In this document: positions 41,496 through 50,825 of the stretch, in pieces
Position numbering within the stretch: the first letter of the stretch is position 1
Layout of the letters: every line of letters begins with the position of its first letter
NCBI GenBank assembly: GCA_015179125.1
Contig: WHVA01000116.1
Span: 1-64,000 of the forward strand
Length of the DNA: 64,000 nt
Source of the DNA: Gautieria morchelliformis
Taxonomy: Eukaryota > Basidiomycota > Agaricomycetes > Gomphales > Gomphaceae
Reading direction: 5' to 3'
The notes under the pieces: model-generated
The model's database searches: none
What the model saw: the letters and a program-made list of their open reading frames with translations, nothing else
What the model was told of the DNA's origin: nothing
Made by a program: the position numbers and the translations under genes

Positions 41496-43022
41496 TCATA
41501 CGCATTCTCCTCCACCATTTTCCGACTCGTCGTCTAATCCGCCATCTGTGCCTTCTAGTTGTGAGGTGTCTCCTGTCTGCAAGTACATTAGCATGCGTTG
41601 CTGTCCTTGTCGGTTGGCTCTCGCCATGGCACGTGATGCTGCTTTTCCTACGATCTCTCGGTATACCTGCTCTTGTCTCGGTAAGGTTCTATGGGGGTCG
41701 CATGAAGGGTCGCCTTTCCTGTGTCCCTGTATGCCGCAGGTCCAACATTCTTGGCTGCCCGGGCTCGGGGATCCCGGGGACAATGGGAATGGCTTGTCTA
41801 GAGACGGTACCGCATTTTGGCCATGGGTTGCGAAAAATGCCTTGACAGCTGCTTCGTACTTTCTTTTTCCTTCTGTTGACTCGTCAAACAAGAGATCGAC
41901 TGGCTTGGTTGAGCTTCCGCCTGGTGCTGTTGGCGGCTGGCGCTGTATCGCGTTGTTCGGGGTCGTGAGTGATAGTTGGTGGTTCGATGCAGGTCCGTTT
42001 CTTCTCTCTCTTTCCCATGTCTCCATCCTGGCTGTAGTACTGGCTAATTGGTGCCCCAGGTTGCTAACCTGGAAGTCAATCGCTGCCCTCATTGCGATCC
42101 GTTGGTGGTCTAGGTTCCGTAGCGCAAGGAGTAGAGCTTCGAAGCTCGGCATGTTCGAGTGGTTGAATGGGAGTGCTTCTTGGACGCACAATGGCAAATT
42201 CTGGAAGACGTAATGGGATTTCGTCACTGAGTCCATGCCTGTGAGTCTTGCACCTAGTTCACTCAGCGTTTGTGCGAACTTCACCAAGGCCCACACTGGT
42301 CTTTGTTCTTCGTCCACCGTCTTCGTTAACAACTCCGCTTCGGAGATATGCGCTTTCTGCCAGTCGCTGAAGGTCTCTGCTATCGTTGGTAAAATTTCGC
42401 GGCTTGGGTAGACCTCCTCCCACTTCGCGGTGAATGCTGACCAGGACGTTCTGCAGGCGGGGTCCCACGACCTAAACTGGCGCAGTGCTTCGCCTGAGAG
42501 GCACAGTTTGAGGTATTTGAGTTTTTTTGCCTCATCTGTGTCTATGCCTCTTTCGTAGCACACTTTCTCAAATGTCTGCAACCACTCGTCTCCATCTTGT
42601 CCTGGGCTGCCTTTGAAGATGCTGACTTTGGACGACATGTGAGTGGGGTTCTTTTGCGCAGTTTTTTTTGTTGTACTGGCTAATGGGGGAAAGGCGATTC
42701 TTGATGTACGTGGGATGTGCGGTGGTGCGAGTTTTGAATTGGGTGCTAGTACTAGCGGTTGACCTAGTGGTGGGCGGTGTTGTGAAGGGGATAGGTGGGG
42801 TGGGTGGTCTCTTTTTCTCTCGACGAGTGGGGTTGCTTCGGGATGGAATACGAGTCGTGGGGGGGTTACTATTGTCCCGGACTTGTCAAGATCTGATAGC
42901 GGAGACGAAAGGTGTAGTGGGTCTCGGTTAGGGTCGGGTTCTTCTTTTGGTGAGGGGGACTCCAGGGTTGCGATTTTACGTGAGTGTTCCGTAAAATTCT
43001 TCGATCTTCTCGCAGACTGCAC
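41496..43022 (-). CDS. gag: Gag of Gypsy element E
   Basis: 508 residues. N-terminal Pro/Ser-rich part, then the retrotransposon Gag core (FKGSPGQDGDEWLQTFEKVC, YLKLCLSGEALRQFRSWD, WSAFTAKWEEVYP) and a CCHC zinc knuckle CWTCGIQGHRKGDPSC near the C-terminus. Forms the particle and binds element RNA. The stop is a TGA (ECV-stop-RAALLLHPKTLY) and the same frame continues into the protease, so gag and pol were probably a single ORF, with CGA mutated to TGA; stop read-through is the alternative. The first ~45 bp overlap the leader ORF. Initiation at 43022 is uncertain, because the upstream frame may be the true N-terminus. Confidence 0.85.
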   Translation of the reverse strand: MQSARRSKNFTEHSRKIATLESPSPKEEPDPNRDPLHLSSPLSDLDKSGTIVTPPRLVFHPEATPLVERKRDHPPHLSPSQHRPPLGQPLVLAPNSKLAPPHIPRTSRIAFPPLASTTKKTAQKNPTHMSSKVSIFKGSPGQDGDEWLQTFEKVCYERGIDTDEAKKLKYLKLCLSGEALRQFRSWDPACRTSWSAFTAKWEEVYPSREILPTIAETFSDWQKAHISEAELLTKTVDEEQRPVWALVKFAQTLSELGARLTGMDSVTKSHYVFQNLPLCVQEALPFNHSNMPSFEALLLALRNLDHQRIAMRAAIDFQVSNLGHQLASTTARMETWERERRNGPASNHQLSLTTPNNAIQRQPPTAPGGSSTKPVDLLFDESTEGKRKYEAAVKAFFATHGQNAVPSLDKPFPLSPGSPSPGSQECWTCGIQGHRKGDPSCDPHRTLPRQEQVYREIVGKAASRAMARANRQGQQRMLMYLQTGDTSQLEGTDGGLDDESENGGGECV

Positions 43023-43455
43023 GGACGGAAACTGGTTGCAGGGGTTCTTCTGCCGGTGTCCGGATGACCCAAATGAAGTGCCACTTCTCGTGATTCCTGG
43101 TGATTGAGAAGACGATCCTCTCTACGTGGTCGTTCGGGAAACTGAGTCTGACGACTTCTGTGGGTTCGGTCAGTTCAGTTGTTATGATTTTCCACGCTCG
43201 TAGCTTGAGAGTGCTTGGGTAGTGGATCCCGGTCTCGAAAATTGGATCCCACTTCTCTGCCCACACCAGTAAGGGAGCCGGTCCGGAAACTTGGGTGTGG
43301 AAAATATTCCTGTTTCTGTTGACTTCTACTTCTGGATCGACGGCGAATAAGGTGCGTGTTTGTAGTTCTCTTATGGATCTGATCTGTGCGAATTGGATCA
43401 CTGCTTCGGGGTCGAGGCTGTTCTGGGGGTTGCGGTCCGAGTGGTCTTCTTTCAT
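42976..43455 (-). CDS. Leader ORF of element E (159 residues), overlapping gag
   Basis: ATG at 43455, 75 bp downstream of the 5' LTR. A soluble-looking protein (VWAEKWDPIFETGIHYP, FSITRNHEKWHFIWVI) ends EKIEEFYGTLT. It overlaps gag by 47 bases, and gag lies one base downstream in frame. So either a separate small ORF, an N-terminal Gag domain reached by +1 frameshifting, or a one-base mutation. No domain is recognised. Confidence 0.6.
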   Translation of the reverse strand: MKEDHSDRNPQNSLDPEAVIQFAQIRSIRELQTRTLFAVDPEVEVNRNRNIFHTQVSGPAPLLVWAEKWDPIFETGIHYPSTLKLRAWKIITTELTEPTEVVRLSFPNDHVERIVFSITRNHEKWHFIWVIRTPAEEPLQPVSVRAVCEKIEEFYGTLT

Positions 43456-43512
43456 TCACCAATGATCTGGAACGCGGGGGACTTCAAGCTGTGTTGCTTC
43501 TGGTGATTCACG

Positions 43513-43530
43513 ATCTCACCGTTGCCACCA
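43513..43530 (-). promoter_or_regulatory. Primer-binding site of element E
   Basis: TGGTGGCAACGGTGAG directly follows the 5' LTR end TCTACA on the minus strand. It begins with TGG, complementary to a tRNA CCA end. The tRNA was not identified. Confidence 0.7.
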
Positions 43531-43796
43531 TGTAGACGCAGATCTCGTATGTAGACGCAGATCTCGTTGAATAGAAGAAGATACGATCGTAGATCGCGTG
43601 AATACTTGGTGAGATAACGCGATCGCGTCTACAAGTATGAAGGACAAGACTAAGAAGGATCTGCGTCTCTCAGTGTAGTCTCTGCTACTGTACAGCTCCT
43701 CAGATAGGGAATCCTGTATCCTCAACTATGGTGTGCTGCTGTGGGTGCGCTGGCGCTAGATGCTGGGATGTGTGGGAGCTCATCCTGGCGTCTACA
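43531..43796 (-). repeat. 5' LTR of Gypsy element E
   Basis: 266 bp, matching 36021-36298 apart from one fewer 19 bp unit and a short indel near 43770. Confidence 0.92.
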
Positions 43797-43883
43797 ACAT
43801 TTACCTGACACACTGTTCGATGGACAAACACCAGGGCAACATGTATGGTATGGCGCCCTTCCACTACATCCCTGTTGCTATAA

Positions 43884-45172
43884 TCAAACCAAGTAGAATT
43901 GTTCCTTCGCAATACCCTGCTTGAAGATCTCGAACGTGACTTGTGGCTGGAGTGCAGGCTGTACCTCAGTATGGCATCATGTGACCTTTCATATTTGAAA
44001 TGTACTCACCACCTCATGAGGACTGGTAGACTTGGCTGTAAAGCAGGTAGGGTTAAGGCATGTCTAGATATGATATGAGTGTAAGGACGCACCTGAAGGT
44101 GAAATTATTGACATTCTGCACTGCCGCGATGGGACTGCCCCTGATGGTGATGTTTGTGAATGGTGTGTTGTGCAACATTTGGTTGCCATACCAGTCCATC
44201 ATCGAGTACGACCGTGTGTCCACCAAGCCAGTTGCAGCTGAGGAAGGACAGATTCATATGAGATGCTATGGCAAAGAAAAGAAGATGAACTTGATGTCCA
44301 CCATGAGTGCCTAAGGGTGCGAACAGATATGGGGAAGAGGCATGTATATATGTGTTCTCTTCTGATCAACTGGTTTCTTCCTGTTGTACAGCGATGTCTT
44401 CTCGTTTCTCTATTTGCAAGAATCTCCTATATGTTCCCATACGTGAGCTCATGAGCCCTGTGTCTCTCCATTTTTATTGTCATGCCATTTTCCTAATCAC
44501 TCTCTACGATACTTGTAGGAAACTCTGTGTACCCGCAAGATAAAATGGTGGATTCCAAAGATGACGGGTGGACAGTTTGTGGTTGTCTGTTGATGGTGCA
44601 CAACGTCTCCCCGATGGCCATCCCGCGTGCCATCGTATTCGTCAAGGCGATACTCCGATACCGAGCTACTGAGAGTTCTCTCAAGGCTGATCTCAATGCA
44701 CCGAGCTCATGTACTCTCGAGATACCAGCATTTCATCCGGGGATGACAGCACGATGGCTGATCCGTCTGCTATGAGTCTGAGGAGCCATGCCTGCCTGCA
44801 TGCAGCACACCAGCCTGTCAGAGCAGAGATGCTAGGTTTACAGTAAGCGCAGGATGTAGGATGTCGACAAGGAGTCAAGGACACGACACACCCATACAAG
44901 CACCTTCAGGCCTGAGTTCATGAGCTCTGACAGCTGGGGTAGCAAGGATCTTGCGTCCTGGAATGGTTCAATCAGCAAAGTAGATATGCTCCTACGACTG
45001 GAAAGTGCCACTCACATTGCCTGTCTTCACAAATAGCTTGAACGGCTGGGCAGGGCACTTAGCATAAATGCTCCTGGCAGCCGATTTTGGCTTTGACGTC
45101 GGGCAGGGTGAGGTAGTTGAGATAGAACTTGGGATGGAACAAGGGAGATGAATTCTGGCGCTCGTCAACATT
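43884..45172 (-). pseudogene. Serine carboxypeptidase (peptidase S10) pseudogene, copy beta
   Basis: Same exon pieces as 21566-23997 but without the solo LTR: FYLNYLTLPDVKAKIG, AKCPAQPFKLFVKTGN, LLPQLSELMNSGLKVLVW, CNWLGGHT, MMDWYGNQMLHNTPFTNI, VQNVNNFTF, QSSHEVV and PALQPQVTFEIFKQ. The 1 bp shifts are shared with copy alpha, so inactivation is older than the duplication. About 630 bp between LKVLVW and CNWLGG lacks the GDAD motif and any coding match. Not functional. Confidence 0.8.
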
Positions 45173-46010
45173 GCGGTCGCCTATTATGGGCAAAATCCTT
45201 TGGTCGAACTGCAGGTGGGGTGTCAGGGTCGGCCCCTGATGACAATCATGAGACGTATGCTGTCATTGTCGGCCTTCATGCAGATGGCGTTGGACCAGCT
45301 GGTTCCCATGCAAGAACTATACAGTGGGTCCACAAGAACCCACTGACATTGACTGTTACAGATTGCCTGGGCAATGCAAGTAAATAAATGCAAGTAAATA
45401 GGTCTATTTACACCCTCCCCCTCTATGAACAACTCACAAGGGCCGGTAAAGGTCCTCTATAAGTTCATCATCTCATGACATGTTGGTGTTGTATGGAGTT
45501 GGCTGAGCCTGAGGGTCAGCTGGTGGAGCTGGGGTGGTGGTGTCTGAGTGGGAGGGGTCTTGATCGGATGATCAAGGCCCATCTCCTCTTGGAAGGCTTC
45601 ATCAGCAGATAGTGTTGTTTACAGTTCAGTTTGGATCAGTTCATTCAGATTCGGTTCCAGTTCTGCTCACCCTCCGAACCAGTTTGGTGGACTGAGCAGG
45701 AGCTGCCAGCTCACAACCCCATGCACGCACATCTGGGAGCAGGAGCGCAGGACGCGCTATCGTCTCCCACTCTCACACGCCACCAGGGCATGGCCGCATC
45801 GCCACCGCATCTGGAACATGCCCCAGTGTGTGGGAACACATGGTGTGGTGGTGCATCGAGCCCTCGCCCGCACCCGATCCTGATCCCAGCGCTGACGCGG
45901 ACCTGGACCGCACTGCCGACCAGACGCATATGCACCCAGCAACAGGGCGGAGCTCTACGCCAGCGCCGACGTGGATGAGCGGGGCGCAGACCCCATTACC
46001 TCCCTGGACT

Positions 46011-48260
46011 TGTTGGGGAATCAGCTGTTCAACCAGCTACAAAGGGCTCATACTGGTGTATTTCCACCTTTACACAAGTTATAGCATATACACGAAGCTA
46101 TAAGAAATTGTGGGAGTATTTCAAACATCCCTCCATCATTCCCCCATTTTTCCATATTTTTCCGCAATTTATTTGGCCCAAACTGCCTTATTTCTGCTAT
46201 TGCAGAGTTGTGTGTCCATTTGCACCCACAACTCTGTCACGGACTTTCCATTTCAAACTCCGCCGGCCACCTTGGCGGTACCTTAATTTCGGACTTACCG
46301 GTCACTCAAGCGCCCACAAGTCCGGCAGGATGGCTCCCCCAGTAATTCCAGCTGAGCCTCAATCTGTTGCTATATGCAGCCATAGCAACTATGCAGCCTG
46401 TTTGGCTGAACCAAACAGTGGGGATCTTGGTCAGTCATGACAACAAGGCTGTATCAGGCTGAGCCAGGCAGTGCTAAGCAGTGCCCTTGGTTATTGTGGC
46501 TACAGAGCACTAATTGGCTCAGGTTTGAATCTTAGTGTTGTTTATAGTTCAGTTCAGTTCAATTCAGTTCACAAACCGGTTCATGGTTTTGGGTCATGAC
46601 CCAGCTCCAGCTCAGCTCATGTGCCAGTTCAGCTCATGAACCGGTCCTGAGCCAGTTCTGAACCAGTTCAATACCGGTTTAACTCTAAATGATTTATTTT
46701 TTAATTCTACTAATATTTGGCTAATTTAAGGTCATGTTCATTTATTTTTGACGTCTAACTAACTAAATTAAAAGGGGAATGACTCCTGCAAGGGCAGGAG
46801 TCATTGTGTGGAGTGAGAAAACAGCGCGGCCTTATGTAGACCGCGCTGTTTGTTGATCTTTGCAAGTCATGTGACCTGCGATGGTCAACGAAACAGCGAC
46901 ATTCGCTGGTCACGTGACTTGCAAACAGCGCGGTCTTTATAAGGCCGCACTGTTTGCTCACTTCACACAACAACTCCTGCCCTTGCAGGAGTCATTCCCC
47001 TTTTAATTTAGTTAGTTAGACGTCAAAAATAAATGAATATGACCTTAAAGTAGCCAAATATTAGTAGAATTAAAAAATAAATCATTTAGATATATAATAG
47101 TATTGAACCGGTTCAGAACCGGTTCATGATTGATTCAGACCGATCTAAGGAATGGAGAGGATGCCAGTCCCAGGTTCGGTTCAAATACCAGTTCAGCTCA
47201 ATGAACTGAACTGGAACTGAACTGGTATGGATCAATTCAAGCTGAACTGTAAACAACACTAGGTTTGATTACTAAGCCTCTGAGTGCCAAAGTCATAACT
47301 GAAGGTACAGCCTCAGTGACTCAACCAAACCAGGCACATCTTGGAGAGTCAGGAGTACCTAACTCAACCAAGCTGTGCCAAGTCACATGACTCTGATCAG
47401 TGAGTAATTCCTGACAAATCAAGCTGTGATTGGTAGGAAACACTGTGAGTCATCTGGAAACACCCAGAACCTTCCTATACTTTCTTCCAGCTTCCACAAG
47501 CTGCTCCCTCCATTCCATTAATAGATAGAAGGTTCTACCTGCTTACTAAGCTCATGTACATTACAATATAAAAGGAGGTCCTTTGCCTGCCTTTTCATCA
47601 GCCAATACAGTATCTTCTATCTGGCCAAAGCCTGTGCGCCAGTCACAGCTGCTAATCCCAGCTAGGGGGTTAGTAATCCAAAGCCTGTGCAGCTAGCACA
47701 GCTACTAACTCGAGCAAGTGTTAGTACAATCAGCCAATCTACCATCTTCTATCCAACGCACCTTGCGTGACTTGCCAAGCTTGCACAGCTTACCAGGCTG
47801 CTAACCCCAGCTAGGGTTATTACACTTGCTTAGTGTATTAATTCTCAGTTAAGTAGTTGCTTTTCTACTTAGCCACCCAGACTAACCCTCTAGGTGAAAT
47901 TCTGCAGAGTGAGGTTGTCAATCGATTTTCTTGCCAATTAGCACTCCAATACCCGAGACGATCTGATCAGTCAATTTTCCTGTTCAGAGACTTTCACAAG
48001 TCACTACCCAAAAACCAGTCACTTGTTTATTGCAGTGCGTTGACGTTAATTGGGTCAGCCCACTTACAAACTCTCCTGCGAAAGCCATTCCTCTCTTTTT
48101 GGAATACTTGGACCCCGATAGTCATCCTCGAACCTACAAACTAATAGTTTGTTATTTATTACGCCAGTAGTGTCTAATATTCTTGCAGTTTCGTATACAA
48201 CACGTTCTGATAGACCAAGGCGTTAGCTCTAACACCAAAGTCTTGAAGGGTTCCAAAACA
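46011..48260 (+). mobile_element. Complete solo LTR of family B inside X beta (2,250 bp)
   Basis: TGTTGGGGAATCAGC to GGGTTCCAAAACA, perfect target duplication GGACT (46006-46010, 48261-48265). Contains the foldback MITE and a single ~120 bp tandem unit. The TATA box is at 47567-47573. Across the insertion an X reading frame rejoins (GADPITSLD to SASTSSAAAG). Confidence 0.93.
46534..47260. mobile_element. Foldback MITE inside LTR family B, copy beta
   Basis: 727 bp, nearly identical to 25296-26022. The left copy of its target duplication has changed to AGGTTTGAATCTT, the right copy AGGTTTGATT is intact. It was present before the locus duplicated. Confidence 0.85.
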
Positions 48261-48265
48261 GGACT

Positions 48266-48639
48266 CCGCCTCCACCTCCAGCGCTGCAGCAGGCACATCA
48301 CCACATGAGTCCACGGGAGAACCAGAAGGCAACGGGGAATAAAGTGCAGGCAGTGGGCGGAGCGAGGTGGCGCATGTGTGATGGCAGCATCGAGTGGTGT
48401 CATGGGTGTCTGTGAGGTGTCGCATGTGTGGTGGCAGCATTGAATGGGTCAAGGGTGCGTGTGAGGTGGCGTGTGTGTGATGACAGTGTCGAGTGGCATT
48501 GTGCGAGGGGGCGCGTGGAGGTGGTAGCGTGGGAGGTGGTAGCATCGAGCGGCGTCATGGGTGCATGCGAGGGTGTGTGCAAGGAGGTGTGTGGTTGTGT
48601 CCTGTCCAATCGTCCATTACAGCAATGACCGACTCTGAC
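48266..48639. repeat. Degenerate G/T-rich minisatellite in X beta
   Basis: From about 48365 to 48600, imperfect units such as GAGGTGGCGCATGTGTGATG and GCAGCATCGAGTGG recur. The stretch before it ends a short plus-strand frame (SASTSSAAAGTSPHESTGEP). No gene is seen. Confidence 0.6.
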
Positions 48640-48932
48640 TCAAGGTCATGGTGTAAACGCGCTGGTTTGTCTGTAAACACTTCAAAAATTAAAGGAAATG
48701 CACCGATCACTCTGAAAATGTGCTGGTTTGTCTGTAAACCCTTAAAATTAACAGAAATGTGCTGGTCACTCTGAAAACGTGCTGGTTGTCTGCAAACACA
48801 CTGGCTTGTCTGTAAAGGCGCTGGTCAATCTGTACATGCGCTGGTTTGTCTATAAACACGCTGGCTTGTCTGTAAACATGCTGTTTTGTCTGTAAATGCT
48901 TAAAATATTAAAAGTGCGTTCTCCATGTCCTA
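48640..48932 (-). repeat. Right terminal inverted repeat and subterminal array of X
   Basis: About twelve ~20 bp units such as CGCTGGTTTGTCTGTAAAC run to AATATTAAAAGTGCGTTCTCC at the end. They are the reverse complement of the left end at 35710, but the array here is about three times longer. Each unit contains GTAAAC, a forkhead-like core; relevance unknown. Confidence 0.75.
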
Positions 48933-49059
48933 AAGGGGATCTTCAAAAGTTATCAAGGACACAATGGATCTGCGATTTCGAGTGAGAGAGGCAGTTTAGT
49001 AAGAGATACTCATCTACTTACTTTAAAACATTGTGATATCTACCATGTTTCGAGAGATT

Positions 49060-50088
49060 TGTCATGACCTGTCTATTTCCCTTACCCTGCTATCTCTACA
49101 TTCCCCCTCATCACTCCCCCTGCATCTTCGCCTGAGTTCACTCCACCCTTCGATCACTCCTCATCTATGTTCACTCCATTCGCTGTTTGCCCCATTCTCC
49201 GAATGACTACTCACTGCTTGCATCATTCACCAGCAGGCACGCCATAAAACACGATCGACACCATTTACCTGGCATGATGGTTCATCACTGGCCCCATCAC
49301 CTTCTCGATCCAACCCCTTTAGGTGTTCATATGGCCCGGATGCATTTGTGGGACGTCCTACCCGTAGGTCGTGTGGGATCAACCCAGCAGACAAAGAGCC
49401 CGTGCAGGGTGGAGTATATGCAGGTCCCAAGGTGTATTTCCGTACATAGGTGCCTTCGCCCTCTTTCCTCTCCATCGTTTCATGTTCGCACCCCTCTTTC
49501 ATTCTATTGTATGTTTATTCCATCTATTTGTATCACGACTGCGCACCCCTATCCAACCCTGACCCATGATGGCCTCTTTCCTATTCGCTGTTACAATACA
49601 AGCATTCGATATAAGTAGTTTACATTCGCATGTACATTCCCCAGTTCAATTATCATATGTCCATCTTGTGCAAAGCTTGACCTCACTGTGATCATCTCTT
49701 GAGCCCTCACCTGTAGATTCCTATCTTCGACCAGAGAAGGACTTAAGCACCACTGGTGAGTTTTTGTACTTCACCTTCATTACTTTAGCCTTTGAACTAT
49801 TTTCTGTGCTGTTGGTGAAGGGCTCCGAAGGAGCACCTTCGCCGGCGAAAGGATTGTCGCTACTTAGACAACCTTTCCATGACACCTTGCACGTTACATC
49901 GTCAAGTGCCACGGGCTATTTCACTACAACTGTAGATAGGGCGAGCTCCGTTCGGGCAGCCCTCTTATCTTCTGAACATTTATTGGCTCACCCTATTCGC
50001 CAAATGGCATACTTATTCACACAAGTTATTCGGGCATTTGCTGTGTTCACTAATACATGATATTAATGCCTAAAAACCAATCTTGACA
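49060..50088 (+). mobile_element. Solo LTR of the TGTCATGA family in S2
   Basis: 1,029 bp, TGTCATGACC to CTTGACA, perfect target duplication AGATT (49055-49059, 50089-50093). S1 reads CGAGAGATTGTGGG with no insertion (14771-14784). Same family as 1561-2857 and 61856-62886. Confidence 0.93.
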
Positions 50089-50093
50089 AGATT

Positions 50094-50825
50094 GTGGGTT
50101 ACAGCATGAGCACACCATTAAGTGTACCTGACAGGTAAACAGCATGGATTGATGAGTGAGGAATCACCATTAACTTCATCAGAAGGGCAAAGTATTGATT
50201 CTCTTTCACAATCTCTGCCATTGGCATCAAGCTGCTGTGTGTGGATGAACATAGCCCTGAGTGCTGGAAACTCCCATCCAGTTGCTAGTAATCTGTGGCT
50301 ACTGGAGGAAGACCACAGGGTAAGCCTCACAAGTGATGTGAGAAATTGAGAGATGGGCAGGGAAACGTACAGGTTGAAGCAGATCAGTACTAGTCAAAGG
50401 CAACAGCGATTTCGTCCCTAAGGTTGGGTCACGTAGTGCGCTCAGCTCAAGCATCATTGTCTCAGTCATGAGATTAGGAATATAAGAATGTGAGTCAAGC
50501 AGCTGAGCTGCCGTGAGCCAGTCTGCAACTGGATCCTACACACAAATAATGGTAATGAGTTCGAGAATGACCACGTCGGGTAGAGCTTATGCTTTACACC
50601 AGTGGGAGCAATGGACAAGGCAGGCTGTGGAATTGTCAAGGTCCCCTGGTATTGTGTGAGCTCGTAAGCTGATATACAATTGAGGTTTATATATAACTCA
50701 AGAGCTGCATGCAGAGTGTCATTACAAACAGCCAATGATCCGAAAGATTGACGGAGAGCATTGAGAGGAAATGAACAACCATATATGCACTGTATTCAAT
50801 GCGTTGGATTTGGTATTGCTCCATG
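50094..50825 (-). pseudogene. Unrecognised spliced gene remnant in S2
   Basis: Minus-strand pieces with coding character: EQYQIQRIEYSAYM (about 50765-50825), LTIPQPALSIAPTG (50600-50645), a 55-codon open piece (50371-50535) starting DPVADWLTAAQLLDSHSYIP and ending LLPLTSTDLLQP before a GTACGT donor, and LLATGWEFPALRAMFIHT (about 50210-50310). Acceptor-like sites precede the third and fourth pieces. The S1 copy is broken in several of these. Family not recognised; the upstream end is lost at the Copia junction. Confidence 0.35.

Larger units (their letters stand above)
36021..43796 (-). mobile_element. Nearly intact Ty3/Gypsy retrotransposon (element E) inside X beta
   Basis: Minus-strand order: 5' LTR (43531-43796), primer-binding site, leader ORF, gag, protease-RT-RNase H, integrase, polypurine tract, 3' LTR (36021-36298). 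A target duplication ACAT lies at 36017-36020 and 43797-43800; the uninterrupted site is CAAACATTTACC at 21475. The LTRs differ in the number of 19 bp units and one small indel, so insertion is recent. Two 362 bp solo LTRs lie in the integrase region. Damage otherwise amounts to two in-frame TGA codons and one frameshift. Confidence 0.93.
35710..48932. mobile_element. Element X, copy beta: complete DNA-transposon-like element with captured gene fragment
   Basis: The left end (35710) and right end (48932) are inverted repeats of about 100 bp sharing GGAGAACnCACTTTTAATAT and the CAGCnnGTTTACAGACAA units. Flanks are AAGGGGTAT (35701-35709) and AAGGGGAT (48933-48940). The uninterrupted US copy reads TGAAGGGGATCTTC at 14649-14662, which looks like the empty site with an ~8 bp duplication. 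Subtracting the Gypsy element and the solo LTR leaves about 3.2 kb. It carries an S10 carboxypeptidase pseudogene and no transposase, so it would be non-autonomous. Long TIRs, 8-9 bp duplication and a captured gene resemble Pack-MULE behaviour; the superfamily is not proven. Confidence 0.65.
48941..50825. repeat. S repeat copy 2, with a solo LTR
   Basis: Matches 14656-15394, interrupted by the solo LTR 49060-50088. It lies directly beyond the right end of X, so U3 + S2 would form a complete US unit if X were removed. It ends near 50825 at GCTCCATGAGTTG, beyond which Copia sequence starts. Confidence 0.8.

Noticed and set aside
41496..41498. Programmed stop read-through between gag and pol of element E
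   Set aside because: Possible, but a second TGA before the protease and similar TGA stops in other ORFs make C-to-T mutation the simpler explanation.
36021..43796. Treating element E as a virus-like or intact active element
   Set aside because: It has no envelope gene, two in-frame stops, a frameshift and two LTR insertions, so it is an inactive Gypsy retrotransposon copy.
48640..48932. CRISPR-like array of ~20 bp repeats
   Set aside because: Eukaryotic context, no regular spacers, repeats run into one another and match an inverted transposon end.
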